Assembly: GCA_003439945.1 (NCBI GenBank)
Contig: QVRM01000305.1
Span: 128,501 to 192,500, forward strand
DNA length: 64,000 bases
Direction: 5' to 3'
Source: Dermanyssus gallinae
Lineage: Eukaryota; Arthropoda; Arachnida; Mesostigmata; Dermanyssidae
The notes beneath the pieces were generated by a model. That model was not told where the DNA came from. It made no database searches and saw only the letters and a list, made by a program, of their open reading frames with translations. The position numbers and the translations under genes are program-made. Below, in pieces: positions 35,870 through 48,500 of this stretch (the first letter of the stretch is position 1; each line of letters starts with the position of its first letter).

Positions 35870-37970
35870 GTAATGTTTTTCATATTACAGGATTTTCAAT
35901 TAAATAATTAGTAAGAGGTATTGCACTAGAAGCAATAATATTTATCTTGGTTATAGTATAATCCTGATGTTCCACATTAACGATTGGATGCAAATCATAC
36001 ATGAAACAGCTTGGTGCAAATTGTATACAATGCAGCGCTATGGCACTGGTAGCTTTTCAGTCGAAATCACAACAATCATCGTCGACAAAGGGTGAAGGCG
36101 AAGAAAGTGTTGCAGCCGTTCAGGGCATCGAGGACAGTCGAGTCTTGCTCTCTGCCCGGCGCGGTACAACATAGTCATCACGGTGTCTGTCCTGTAGTGC
36201 CGCCTATACGCAATTGGTAGTTAGTTTGAAGTTTTAAAGTAGAGTAGGTTAGAAAACTTGGTCCCGCCTAACCTAATTTATATCTTATGAGAGCACACAC
36301 TAGACACGACTAGCACGATGAGCCCAAATAAGGCTTTTCGTGCGCTTGAATATTTGTCTTCTCAAATAGAGTTGGTTTAATTTAATTTGCATGTCTACCA
36401 GCAGACCCTACAATAAGGTTATGAGGCTAAAGGCAAAATTCGCCTAAACATAAACTTAGGAGCATTTCTCTCACCTTGCTTCCTTGCTTCAACAGATCAG
36501 ATAGGCTTTGTAAAAGGAGTTCAACTATTACTGGGTTGTTTCTCGTTTCAATTAACTTCAACAGTAAGCGTTTGAAAAGTCAATTCGTCCATAGTAGAGA
36601 TGTTAAACAGAATATTTATTGCTTAGATTTATAAAGCTACTACTAGGCTTAAAAGTAGATTTTCTTTATCACCTTAATCGCCTCTTTTAAAAGAAGCTTT
36701 AATGCATATTAGAACGGCATGCTCTACCGTTTGGCGCTTTATGCTGCTACATCGTATCTACGTCATGCCATGTATTCCCCTAGACAGATGACTTGACAGC
36801 AGTTCTCACATCGTGCTTTGCGTGCAGCGTTGTTCCGGCTACGTTATTCGAAATTAATTTAAAGTGAGGTAATTATTAGAGTACACTTTTGCCTCTCAGG
36901 TGCCTCTCAAAAAACAAAATTTAAAAAATATCGCACGATCAAGTTCTAGTCGCTTAAACGTAATATTATACGATTAGGCGATCATGCGATTGTTTCCTGT
37001 GATGTGTGGCAAGTGACGCCGTTATGTTGGAAGCACATGTTGAGATCCATACCACCAAATTAAGGGGCAAACAACTAGTTATTATGCAGCTCATAGTTTG
37101 GCATTGTCAATCGGGTCTTTTTAATCAAATAGCCCCGTTTATGCATTTGGGCAAAGGAGAGCTCTTTGTTGACCGTGGCGTTCTTCTTGAGCATTTATTA
37201 ATACGTTTCTAGTCCCCCCCCTCCCTCCAAATACAAATCATAGCCCTTTCTGGGTGGAGCTCCTGTACGTTTCTGAGATTTGGCGTATTTCTTGAAGGCC
37301 ACCCTCTCCTTTATTTAATTCAGATTGACGTATATGCACCGTTTCTCATATCCCTTGATGATTGGGTACAGAAAACGTTGTTTGCGTCCGCGTGTTGCTC
37401 AATGCCGGGCGAGATGTTGAGCCGCAATTTGAAGACGTGTTTCTCTGGTTTTTTAGTTGAGCTCGTGATGCACCTAAGCTGCGAGTTTTTAAATAAAGTC
37501 AGTGATTGAAGATGGTTGAAGACTGTCATCACACTGCAGCCTATTCTTTCGGCCTCTTCAGTTCACGAGCCGTTCTCTTTTTAAAGCACCTTGAGACGTT
37601 CTTCGTCGATTTCAGAAGGTCTTCCGCTGCGAAGCATATCGTCCAGGTCAAAGCCGCCTTTTTTAACTTCGCAAACCATTTCCATGCTGTTTACATGCAC
37701 ACGTAGACTGTATACGTCACAAATGCCCAAAGTGGCTTCGACTCTTTATGATCTCAATGAAACGCAACGAAGATCAGGTGTCAAAAATACCGATATTTGT
37801 CTTCTGAGAACTCCAGTTAGCCAAGCCTATTAAATTATTTAAAAAAAAATAACATAGTTATATAAAGCAGGACGATCTCTTTAAAACACGTGTGAACGGT
37901 ATGCCAGACAACAAAATAAACCGTTGTAAAATTAATAAAACATAAAACGCTAGGAACTTGTTGTTCAACC
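35870..37970. other. AT-rich spacer, no supported gene
   Basis: Only short frames are present and no repeat relation to other parts of the window was noticed. Confidence 0.45.
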
Positions 37971-37971
37971 C

Positions 37972-38012
37972 AATATATATTTATATATATATATATGCCA
38001 GCGCGCATCTTT

Positions 38013-38077
<65 letters not shown>
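37972..38077 (+). repeat. Two (TA)n blocks
   Basis: 37972-37996 and 38014-38077, separated by GCCAGCGCGCATCTTTAG. Confidence 0.85.
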
Positions 38078-38082
<5 letters not shown>

Positions 38083-38229
38083 GTGGGCAGAGTTGTAGGA
38101 CCAATAGCGATAAATTGTTTATAGTTGTCTTAGGCCAAAAATAGTAAAACAACGACGACGTCGACAACGAGGAGATGAAGCTAAAGCGGACGCTGACAAA
38201 CCACGAAGGTTTTCTCGTTGTTGGGGATC

Positions 38230-39690
38230 TATTTTAGGGGAGTGTAGGATAAACGGCGTATGCGTTTGTAGTAGCAGCAGCGGCATCTAAGAGCCGACAG
38301 CGAAGCTAACTCCAGAACGAGGAACATAACTCTACGTCCTGATCCCTTGTGAGCAGCCAGCAGCCACAGCAGCAGCAGCCTCATGCCAATGTCCTGGTTG
38401 CTGGACTGCGCGTCGAGCGTCTGCGGCGTCGCTGGGGCTGGCTCGTTGAGGGCCGGCACAATCATGAGTATTTTGCTCGTTTGCCCGCTTACGCGTTTAT
38501 AGCTTTTTAGCATGGCATGCAACGGCAAGCTACCCTTCCTTGCACCGGGGGGGGGGGGGCTTTTGGCAGGACTTTGGAGAGCACGCAGAGGTGGCCGTAT
38601 CCAGAAGCCGAGGCCGATGTGCGCGGCGACGCGTTCATGCGGGCGACGACCTAGGCATGCACGCCGACCGCAAAAGCGGCCTTTCCCTCGATTTTGCGAT
38701 TGCTGTCCGCTGCTCCTCCGTTCTGTGCACGCTTCATCGTCTTGTAGTTTCCTCCTCTTTTTCTGTTGGTTTCGTCTTCATCCGCCTGCTCATCTTCTCT
38801 CTCTCTCTCTCTTTGTTTCGGATCGGACCTGCATGTACGTGTACATTATGTGTCTCTTTTCCCCACCAAAGCGATCCATCGGCAGCTCGATGGATCGCTC
38901 GTCGATGCTAATCGACGCATCCAGCGGCCAGCTCGCATACCGCCGTATCATCGCTAACTAAAGCAAAATCCCCATGCATCTAACAGCGCAACGAATCAAT
39001 TTTTCGTTCGTTCGTTGCCCGTTCCAGAACGTAACAAGAGAGCAGGAGAGACAAATGTGAGACCGTATACACGAAGGGCCAGAAGGGAAAGATAAACAGA
39101 AGCGTGGAGAAGACTAAAGGATAGGAAGAGGGATAAAGGCGCAGGGGAGGGGATCAAATCATATTTCTGGTCGCCGTAGTTTCGGTAGTCAGCCGCTTCG
39201 AAAAAGATCCCGTAAGCTGAGCAAACTCGATCTCATCGAGGAGGAAGAGGAAGAACAAGAACAAAAAGAAGAAAACAGAAAACAGAGAAAAACAGGGGAA
39301 CAAACTCCCCCCCGCCCCCATCATCAAGCAGCTAATATTTCGTCGTGCAATTAACGTGTTGTTTTCAGCAAGCACGTATGTGAAACGTGGCGGAGAGCAC
39401 CTGGACGAGGACCGGAGCGGCGGACGGCGTCGGCGGATCTCTTCAAGCTACAATATCACCCTCTCTTATACTTGATTTCTCTCTCTCTCTCTCTCTCGCT
39501 CTATATATATATATCTATCTCTTTCTGTCTTTCTCTTTCTTCCCCTCACTAGCCCACTCTCGTTTTCCTATCGTTTCCCGGCTTCGTGTCTGTCTCCTCT
39601 CTGCCAGTGTGTATGTGTGGTACGCGTGTGTGTGTGTGTGTGTGTGTGAATGTATGTACGTGTATGTATGTATGTACAAGGCTTTGAGGT
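38230..39690 (+). promoter_or_regulatory. GC-richer region upstream of the 39694 exon; possible promoter and leader
   Basis: The region has CAG-rich sequence (38330-38380), a run of about 13 G (38548-38560), pyrimidine-rich tracts (38795-38815, 39480-39545) and a (TG)n at 39625-39650. No defined promoter motif can be assigned; the role is inferred only from composition and position before a likely first exon. Confidence 0.3.
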
Positions 39691-39693
39691 CGA

Positions 39694-39820
39694 ATGGCCA
39701 GTAGTGGCGGGGGCATGTACACTTCACCCTATTACAAGAGATCGTACCGGCCCGACGACGAGACGCAGGATATAAGCGCCGCTTCAGGGCCAGCTGCACA
39801 TCAGCGTCGAACCTCACGAG
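39694..39820 (+). CDS. Probable first coding exon of an unidentified + strand gene
   Basis: An ATG opens a frame of 42 codons plus one base, beginning MASSGGGMYTSPYYKRSYRP and continuing with an acidic DDET and an Ala/Ser/Gly-rich stretch. It ends CTCACGAG|GTGAGTG, a near-perfect donor in phase 1. The peptide is polar with no signal sequence, as expected for a cytoplasmic N-terminus; the family was not recognised. The 300 bases upstream are pyrimidine-rich and could be leader or promoter. No phase-1 acceptor with a convincing exon was found downstream, so the 42496-63688 gene may lie inside a long intron or the partner exon may be small. Confidence 0.45.
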
Positions 39821-41574
39821 GTGAGTGTCTGCGAGGTTGTGGTCATCGCGCGGCAGTCGAAGCCGTACCCATCCCTCCCCCTTCCGCTGCCATCTGCTTC
39901 TTCGACGTTGTGTCTCGTTGTTGCCCTGTTTGAGGCGCGCCCCCGCCTATTGCTGTGTAGAGGCGGGAGACGATGCTTTCAACAGTGTTCGCTTAAAGGA
40001 CACCGCTGATATTGCTAGTTCAATAGTTAACTCAGCGACTGCTATTTCTGACTCTGCCACGATGCCTAGCATCTTCGTCTACTACGAGGCTAACTTCTTC
40101 TAGTGCTACTACTACTACTACTACTACAATAGGGCAATTCTCTGCTAGTTTAGCGTTCTGCGCCAGCTGCCTCCAATAGTGTTGATGAAGAGAACGGACC
40201 ACCACAAGCTGAGCTAGCAACACGACGAGCCAACGAAACGAAAAACTTTTCCTTCATCTCCATCTGTCAATCTGTGTGTACATCCATCGGACAATCTTCG
40301 TTCGGTTTTCGTCACGACAAGACCGCGCCGTTGTGTGTTGTCAGCCGTTCGGTCTGCCGAAACAGGACGGTGACACAAGTTGCGTCGTGTCGTGTCAGCA
40401 GCCCTTCGTGCCGCGAACGGACGAACGAGCAAGCGCTAGGCAAAAAGCCACGAAGGTCTCGAGGACTGCGTGCTTCGTTAATGACTGTTGTTGTGGCTGT
40501 AGTTGTAGCAGCAGCAGCAGCAGAGTTAGTAGTAGTAGTAGTAGTGGTAGGACTAGAGGTTGTAGCAGTAATCGTTACTGTTGGCCTGTAGAAAAGCGCG
40601 TCGCATTGTTCGCAATAGATTGCCTCGTCCTCGTCGCACCATATTAGTAGACTCGTTGGGGCGCAGCCGGTGCTATCGCTGTCCCAGCTCGCCCGACCAA
40701 GGCCAAAGCTCACGCTCGTTGTTCTCTGACCTCGTGTGTCGAGACAGTGTTGTTCTAGTTCTTCGAGGGTGTATTGCTGTATTGCGTTCCTTACGCTGTA
40801 CGTCGGTCGCGGCAGCACGTTTCCAGGCGCTGTGGCTCTTCTTGGAAGGGCGCTTCGGGGGCTGCCTGTATTGCTATTCCGAGTCTACAGCCATTACCGA
40901 ATTTGTCACTCTCATTACGTGCGATGTGAGACAAACGATCGAATTGTCTAGCTGTACATATGTCGAGTACAGGGGTCGAAAAATTGGCGTACTCTCGTGT
41001 ACACCTAACTCGTGTGTCTCCATTTGATGAGAAGTGGGTTGTTCGAATCAGGGCCAAGTCTGAGTCGAGCCTTTGTTGGTCTGTTAATTGCTCCAATATA
41101 TTATATCTGGCTGTATGTAGTCCTTCTAGTTGGCCCAAGAAACCAGATCTCTGCCGCCAATTCTTCATGAACTTCGGCAACTTATACGTATATACGGAAG
41201 TGTGCTGATCCGTGGACAATGGCAATGTAGGCTACTGGATCAGCTTCGAGAGCCAAATTATGTCTCAGTCACGTAGTTATCATTTCCCAATTATGTCTCA
41301 GTTCCCGATGTTGGCTGGAGACGCTGTGACAAATGTGGCATTTGACAAATGCAGCTAAAATATGGCTAAGTTAAGTTGGCGTTGGTGTGCAGCTACGTGT
41401 GACAGGTCTTGGTTATCCTTAACGATGCTTTATTTATATTGTGTTTTATGCAAATATGTTAGCCAGTACTCCACTAAAAGCCGGCGAGCGCAGATCTATG
41501 GCAAAGGTGGCTCGTGCACATTTCAGTTTTAGTATCTGAGATTTTTATCGAATATCGCCGCAATCTCATTTTTA

Positions 41575-41745
41575 GTTTTTGTTTCTCCGTAAGGCTAAGG
41601 TCTGAGGTTTTTTATATCTACTCCGGCATTTACTTTGTCTAAATTGGAAACCATGCAAACCAATTTAGGAGTGGCCGGTCTGGATCTCGAACCCAGGCCC
41701 GAATGCAAGGCAAAGGCTTTGCCATTAAGCCATCTTGCTCGGTCT
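41575..41745 (-). mobile_element. SINE family 1 copy upstream of the secreted-protein gene
   Basis: It matches the 60.2 kb copy over the tRNA head (GCCATTAAGCCATC, GATCTCGAACCCAGG) and body (ACTCCGGCATTTACTTTGTCTA). The tail is shortened and diverged. Confidence 0.75.
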
Positions 41746-42133
41746 CCTGAAAGAATAAGTGATCAAAATCATGAACGGCAAATAGTTCAAAATGTTTTCT
41801 ATTTAAACTTAGACCTTTAACCAATTTTCGAACGACCTTGAGTACAAGAGCAAAACTGTTACCACCTCGCGACAGTTAAAGTGAATCATGCAATTTTTCA
41901 CCAAGTATTTTATCCAGATATAATATTTTTCTTTGTCTTTACTTTCCTAGCCTCGTGCCGGTATTTTAAATGTGTAATTTATTTTTTTTGTCCCAAGGTA
42001 AGATATGTACAAATTGTTTATTTTATTATTAGATATGTACATATTATTTATTTTATTTTGGTAACCGGTTGCTTCCGTCATTACTCTATGAAATTAATCG
42101 AGAGCTGCTTTTCTCTGAAAGTGCAAGCTTATT

Positions 42134-42135
<2 letters not shown>

Positions 42136-42166
<31 letters not shown>
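42136..42166 (+). repeat. (TA)n microsatellite
   Basis: About 15 units, 330 bases upstream of the exon 1 ATG. Confidence 0.9.
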
Positions 42167-42495
42167 TCGTCTGCTCAGCATGGTTGCAATTTGTTTGAAA
42201 GAGCTATACTCGTAGTAAATTATATGCACCTCTATGTACGTATGCCTAAATGTCGCCCTCATTCCGCCTGGGAAGTAAGTTTGAAAGGTTCCGTAATGCG
42301 ATTGTTGCGGCTACGAACGAGATTGCTCTAAGCAAGTGACCACAATTATATGTGACTTTATGTAAAAATATATATGTCTTTGTTGTTGTTGTTAATGTTG
42401 CTGCTGTTGTGGCTGTGTGCTCGACGAAAGTGCAGAGCGCGACGGTTGGCAGTTCGGCAAAAACGTTGGCAAACTTTTTGACGGCAGCAGCAGCC

Positions 42496-42726
42496 ATGTG
42501 GCTTCTACGTTGCGGATCTCTTCTTGTGGCATCGTGGTGCTGCTGTGTGGTGTCGCAGGCCCAAGCCCAGGCGACTCAGCGCTGCCTGCTGGCCGAAGAG
42601 GAGCGAAGTGCGTTCATGGCCGAGCTTATCAAGGAGGCCCAGGCAAGCGGCACCACCGGACCTCAACAGGCGCAAGAGCTTCGACGACTCCTCCATGCCG
42701 TACTGGACAGCAACTCCTGGCGCGAG
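42496..42726 (+). CDS. Exon 1 of the secreted-protein gene: signal peptide and helical region
   Basis: It encodes residues 1-77. The ATG at 42496 is the first ATG in its frame and begins a typical signal peptide (MWLLRCGSLLVASW, then Cys/Val/Ser). The rest is rich in Glu, Gln, Arg and Leu and probably helical. The exon ends CGCGAG|GTGCGT at a full codon. The leader upstream (about 42365-42495) carries short GTT/GCTGTT runs and GC-richer sequence. Confidence 0.65.
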
Positions 42727-45471
42727 GTGCGTATAACTAACTGCTCATGCTAGAATTACAAACAGTTTTTAAGAAGGTCGTTTTTAATTCGAGACGTTCC
42801 TCCGTCCCCTACGGGCCTGGCACTTAACCTGAGGCATATCTGCTTCAACGCACCGAGGGCCGGACATGTACAGATATCTAGGGTTTCCCTAACAATCGTT
42901 GAGGCAGCATGGCCGCTGACTCTCGGCGGTATACGGTTTATCATCTATTCTCAATGAGCATCGCTCAAAGAAAATTCGACCAACAACAGGGATCGAACCG
43001 GCGACACCCCGGTATATGATAACCATGACTAGCGCACTATTCCCCCAGACCACGCCGCCACTGCTCATGCTAGTACAACAACAACAACAACAACTACTAC
43101 TACTACTACTACTATTTATTGATATAAGCATTTCCAGCGGTACAATTTCGTTTTACATCACTGCCTACTCTTACTACTATGATTGGATTCCATTAAATCC
43201 GCCCAAATCCCCCCATCTGCCCACCAGACCATCGGTGACCCCATCTCGACCGTCCTGGCCAGTGTAATTTGTGTGTGTGCCATAACAATAGCATTTATTA
43301 GCAATGTAGCGTTTGCTTTATCTTATTTCTCTGTTTGTGCTCATCTGTAAAAAGGTAGTGCCTTGTCATATAGACGTGCCCGGTCAATTTGACACGTCTA
43401 ATCAGTGCATGGGATTGCAATGTTTCTATATTTTCGTATTCATATTATCTCAACAATACGCCAGATAATGAACGATACTGTAAATAGCAAAGTAGCAATT
43501 TTGCTCTGGTACCTAAGATATGAAAGAAGCGTTTTTCGAATAATTCTGAATATATATATATATATATAATCGGACGTCAACACGCAATTATGCGATGGTC
43601 CAACATGTGATGGGCAATATTGACCTGCAAAACATGCGCCAAAAAAACTTTGATCCATTAAAGGGCCAGCGAGTGGCAGAGCAGCATGCAGGTGGGTCAC
43701 ATTTATAGAGCAATTCCGGTGAACTATTTTTGAAAGCACTTTTCACACACTTTCAACAAGACTACACTTTTTTTCTGGTATGGCTTCCGTACGGTAGAGT
43801 GCGACATGTGCTTTGTAAAGTCTAGTATACACGTGTGCATATTCTATAACCAGAAGCTTAAGCATTGTGTATAATAATAGAGCCAAGCAAATGTTTCCAA
43901 CGTACATCATATGAGCACTGAAATTGAGATCGGCTGTGACCTGTACATCCAGATTGCGTGCCGAGTGGTGACGAAAGGAGTTGTTTCCGGGTTTATTACA
44001 TAATCAAAGTTCTAGTTGCTATGTTTTACAACAGCCTATTTTTAGGGGTTAGTTGCATAGGGTTCTCTGAACATCAACGTGCAATACAGTAGGGCCGAGA
44101 CGTAGCTATCTTCATGAGGCACGCCGCTTGAGGCCGATAAGGACCTGCTGAAGTGGTCAGCTCTCGATGGCATTGATCGATGGTGCCTTGAAAAGGGCAT
44201 GCTTCTCTCGCTCTCCAAGTGCGTGGAACTGCAAGACAGCGCATTTAAGTTCGTCTGTAAAGTTAATGACTGCATCTCGCCGACTTTTTATGTTACACCT
44301 GGCGACTTAGACTTATACATTTCTCCTTATCTTGGTTTTAGCCTCCACATTACCAAGGTTGTGAGGATATCGTTGCGCCTTGCTAATTCAGATATACTAA
44401 TTCCTCCTAACGACCCCCCTTGTGGGCAATCGCTTTTATACATATTTGGACTCCCCCCCTCCTCAAACTCACATGCTGCTCTTTTGTCTGGAAGCCCCAT
44501 CTGGTTACATATAACGGACACAATCCTGTAACGCCATTAAACGCAATCCTAAGACGATTGTCGTTCAGGTGCCTTCGAAGTGACGGCTAACGTTATTTGC
44601 TAGTACAAACTCATCATTAAAGCAAAGCAACAAATCCCCTCTACGTGAACTTACAAACTATGAATTGTTGTGACACCTTTAATTGAACGCTCCAAGGACA
44701 TCAGAAGCTAACAATACAGTCAAGGTCATGGTCCGATTTGATTTCGAAAACGGTTTGTTTGCTTGGCGACTGGCCAAAGGGGTGAATGCAATTCCAAATT
44801 GTACCCACTTAGTTAGCGCTTAGTCACGTTTTCCTTGCATAAGCACGTGCACTGAAAACAATTTATGTATGATCATGTTTTGTACACAAATTGCGGCATA
44901 CACCACTTTATACCACGCAATAAACGCGTTTTTGTATTTGTGTAGCAAGTTCGTGCAACAGCAAAAGGTCTTACCGTTTTGGTATCCACTCGTTTCGGAG
45001 GCTCGCAGCGCCAAAAGCTTAGACGTTTTGTTTTGGCTAAGGAGGCGGACATATGGCGATTGTAAATGTGCAAATCCGGTATGTTTTGCTATACGACTTC
45101 CAAAAGGGTTTTCAACGCTGCTGCAGGCTGTAGAAACTCTCAGCCATTATCGGGTACGATCAACGATCTGGCCGTGTTTCATCATCTAGGTTCAAATATC
45201 CACTCTATTTCCCACCGCTTAACGAACGAGGTTTTTTTTCGGAAGGACGATTAACCAACAAGTGGGTTCCTTACAAACTGAGTAAGGTCAACAAATAAGA
45301 ACACGCGCTCACCTGCACTCAGTCGCCACCGGCAAGTTGCCTTCTTGGATCGTTTGGTAACCTGCTGATTAGAAATGGGTGTTCTACAAGAATGTGTGCC
45401 GGGCAAATAATCTGGTTCAAGAGCGCAGGCAGGTCCTTGCGCCCACCCGAACAAAACGTCTACTTAAATTA

Positions 45472-45510
<39 letters not shown>

Positions 45511-48500
45511 GCGCTTAGCTCACTTTGAACTTCAGAGAAAGAACCAGACTACCAGCACGAAATTTTGTCTTAAATTCGCTGAAGTTGTTAGCAGTAGATA
45601 CCAGCGAGTCCAACGAGTTCAGGGAAAAATTTGTTTAAACGCGGCCACAAACCGTGAACAGAAAAAGGCCCATCTTTTCTTCACAAAGTCAACGCGTCAT
45701 CACATGTGAGTAACACATGTCTTTGAAATATACTTGGGCTGGGATTTTATTGAGCACCTGTGATTATTGAGCTCTTAGGACCTTGCCCCTTCAGATTGTT
45801 ATTTATCCCGGTACTTCCAATACTTTTTAACTGGAACAATGCAAGTCTTTCGAAGATGTCTAAATAAGCTACGTTACTAATTCATCTCCAAGAAACGAAA
45901 AAAATTACATTTTCATTTGGAAAAAAAATATTGGATTGCTAACTGATCGTTGGCAAAATATCACTGAAAGGGGGAGAGTCGAGATATTAATGACCAAATG
46001 AGCTTTCTTAACTAAGCCGCCCTCGCACATTTGCGTCTTTGCTTTAGTTAAAACGGCTAAACACGTACTTTCTATATACCAACTCAATGCAATACCCCAA
46101 TACGTCCTTATTAGGGGGTGAAGTGGTTCAGAGTACCGCTGTATGTGTAACCGCATTTTGATGAGCTACAAGAAACTAGCCTTGCTTCTATTTGTCTAGC
46201 GCCCTGCAGGACCTGAAGGTCACATTGTTGATCTTGGTGTACATGTTTGTACGAAATGCTAACGCTAAATAATAGTAAACAGATATTTTCTCCAAATAAT
46301 CTACTGCCCAAACATATTCCTAACCACATCGTCGTTAGTTGCTAAGGTCAATATCTTCCTATTGAGCAGACATCCATTTTGTATAGCTTTGACTGTCCGC
46401 CCTGTTTTCAGTCTATGCAACTGGTGGATATCACATTATTTTTGTCAGCATTACCTGGAAATGCATGAGACTTGGCTATGGCTTAGCGAGTGATCCCTGT
46501 AAAATATAAAAGCCAATTGTATAAATATATAAATCTTTTTTTCACGCTCCGACAAGCACATTATAGATGCTCGTAATAGGCTAAGTTGCCTAACGTTGTC
46601 TAAATAAGTATATTGTCATCGCGTCCTCATTATTGGATTCGTATAGGCGTTTTCCAACAGAGGTATGTGGCAGCAGGGCAATGACAACGACAAATCTAAC
46701 CAGCAAGACCGGGTTTCGAATTTGCCATTGTCTGTTAATCATGGTTGCCATATGGTGTATGCTAATACGTTGCCCGCTTCTGATGTCAAAACTACAAGTT
46801 TCCAAATCACTCAACTTTATTCACTTGTCGAAATATTCTTTTTTAACCGGCCATTTTCAGCTATCTTGGGCCTAATTGACCCCCTTTATCAAATATTTCG
46901 CTTTGTTATTCAGGCTCTCATTCTGTCCCGAGAACACCCAGAGATGAGAGACTTTTATTGTAGACATCGTCGCTGGTACCGACAGCTAATAGAATTCAAG
47001 AAAATCTTGTTCGCCAAGGAAAGTGAAAATCGTATGATTCGAAGAGCCAGGTTTGAGCCTCACAGCGCCCTTAAAAGGAACTTTACGTTCTCTAGTTGTC
47101 CAGTTGCCTCCGACCGTCTGCGCCAACACTTCATCGACGCATTCACAACAACAGATAGCACACCAGGGATCATCCCGTTATCGTGTGAATTATCGGATGA
47201 ATACGAGAGTCTACTATCCCAGCAGATAGATGCTCCGTTCTCTCTTATGGAAGTTCAAAGTGCGATCGAAAAATTGAAGAATAACAAGGCCTTCGGACCC
47301 GACCTCGTCCGGAATGAACATATAAGGGCGGCGGTCCTCCTAACGCCGCTTTGGACGGCACTCTTTGACAAGTGCTTGGAAACAGGTGAAATTCCAGCAA
47401 CCTGGTCGGAATGCTTGCTAAAGGTCATCCCTAAAGGCAAAGGTGACCCGCTTTGTCCATCCTCTTGGCGAGGCATTGCAAAGAAAAGCTGCATCTACAA
47501 AATATTGTCATGCCTCCTGGCACACCGGCTTAGCTTCTATCTCGAAGCAAGGGGAATCATCCCTCTGGAACAGCATGGATTTCGCGCGAGACATTCGACA
47601 ATGACCGCATCCCAGGAGCTTTTAGACGAGGTGAAGCGCTCGGTCACCGTCAAGCACCAAGCACTGTACGCTGTATTTGTAGACTACAAAGCGGCGTTTG
47701 ACACTGCCCCCAGGGATATTGTCATGGAGAAGCTAGCCGCCGCGGGTGTGGGCCCACGAGTTTTGGGGATACTGGCAGCTATCCTGAAGGCAAACCCAGT
47801 CATTCTAGATGACGGCATTCAGGAATACCAGCCTTTCCTACAAACCACCGGCTATCCCCAGGGTGATAATCTCAGCCCGCCCTTATTCTCAGTCTTACTC
47901 AGTGATCTTCCGGGCCTTATCAATGACCACTACCCCTGTGTCCGCATAACTCTCTATGCCGATGACCTGGTGGTATATAGTAGAGTGTTCATGGATCTAA
48001 AAAGGTCCCTGAGGCTGCTGGAGACATACAGCAAGCAAAATGGTTTAACAATTAACGTATCGAAGACAAAAGCTATGAAATTCAGATCCGGGGGACCCCT
48101 GAGGAAAAGTGATAGGCTCAGCTTGGGCGGTGTCTCTGTAGAATTTGTCTCGGAGTTTACTTACCTGGGTGTTAAACTAACGCCAAGCGGCACCTCTTTC
48201 GCAGCTCACATATCTCAGCGAATTAATAGCAGCATTGTCGCCATGACCTCAATCTCGGCTCCACAGAAGCTCTCAGTAAAAACAGCTTTAATACTGTTTA
48301 ATCTGAAGGTGGCCTCGGTGGCATCTTATGGTATCACATTAATTTGGGAACACCTATCCGCTCAGCAGCTTAGCGCTCTCGACACGGTGAAGGCAACGTT
48401 TCTTAAGAGAGTTCTGGGCCTCCCTAGAAATGCTCAAAACAGGCTAACATATAGTCTGTCGAGGACAACGCCGTTCATCGAGGACATGGTAAACCGCTTT

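Noticed and set aside
45515..45712. Possible extra exon in intron 1 ending CACAT|GTGAGTAA
   Set aside because: The donor is good but the upstream side is a (TA)n array with no acceptor, and the encoded peptide is basic and featureless.
46665..46910. N-terminal 80 codons of the family A frame as part of the RT protein
   Set aside because: The sequence is unlike any RT or endonuclease region and probably is flanking DNA that happens to be open.
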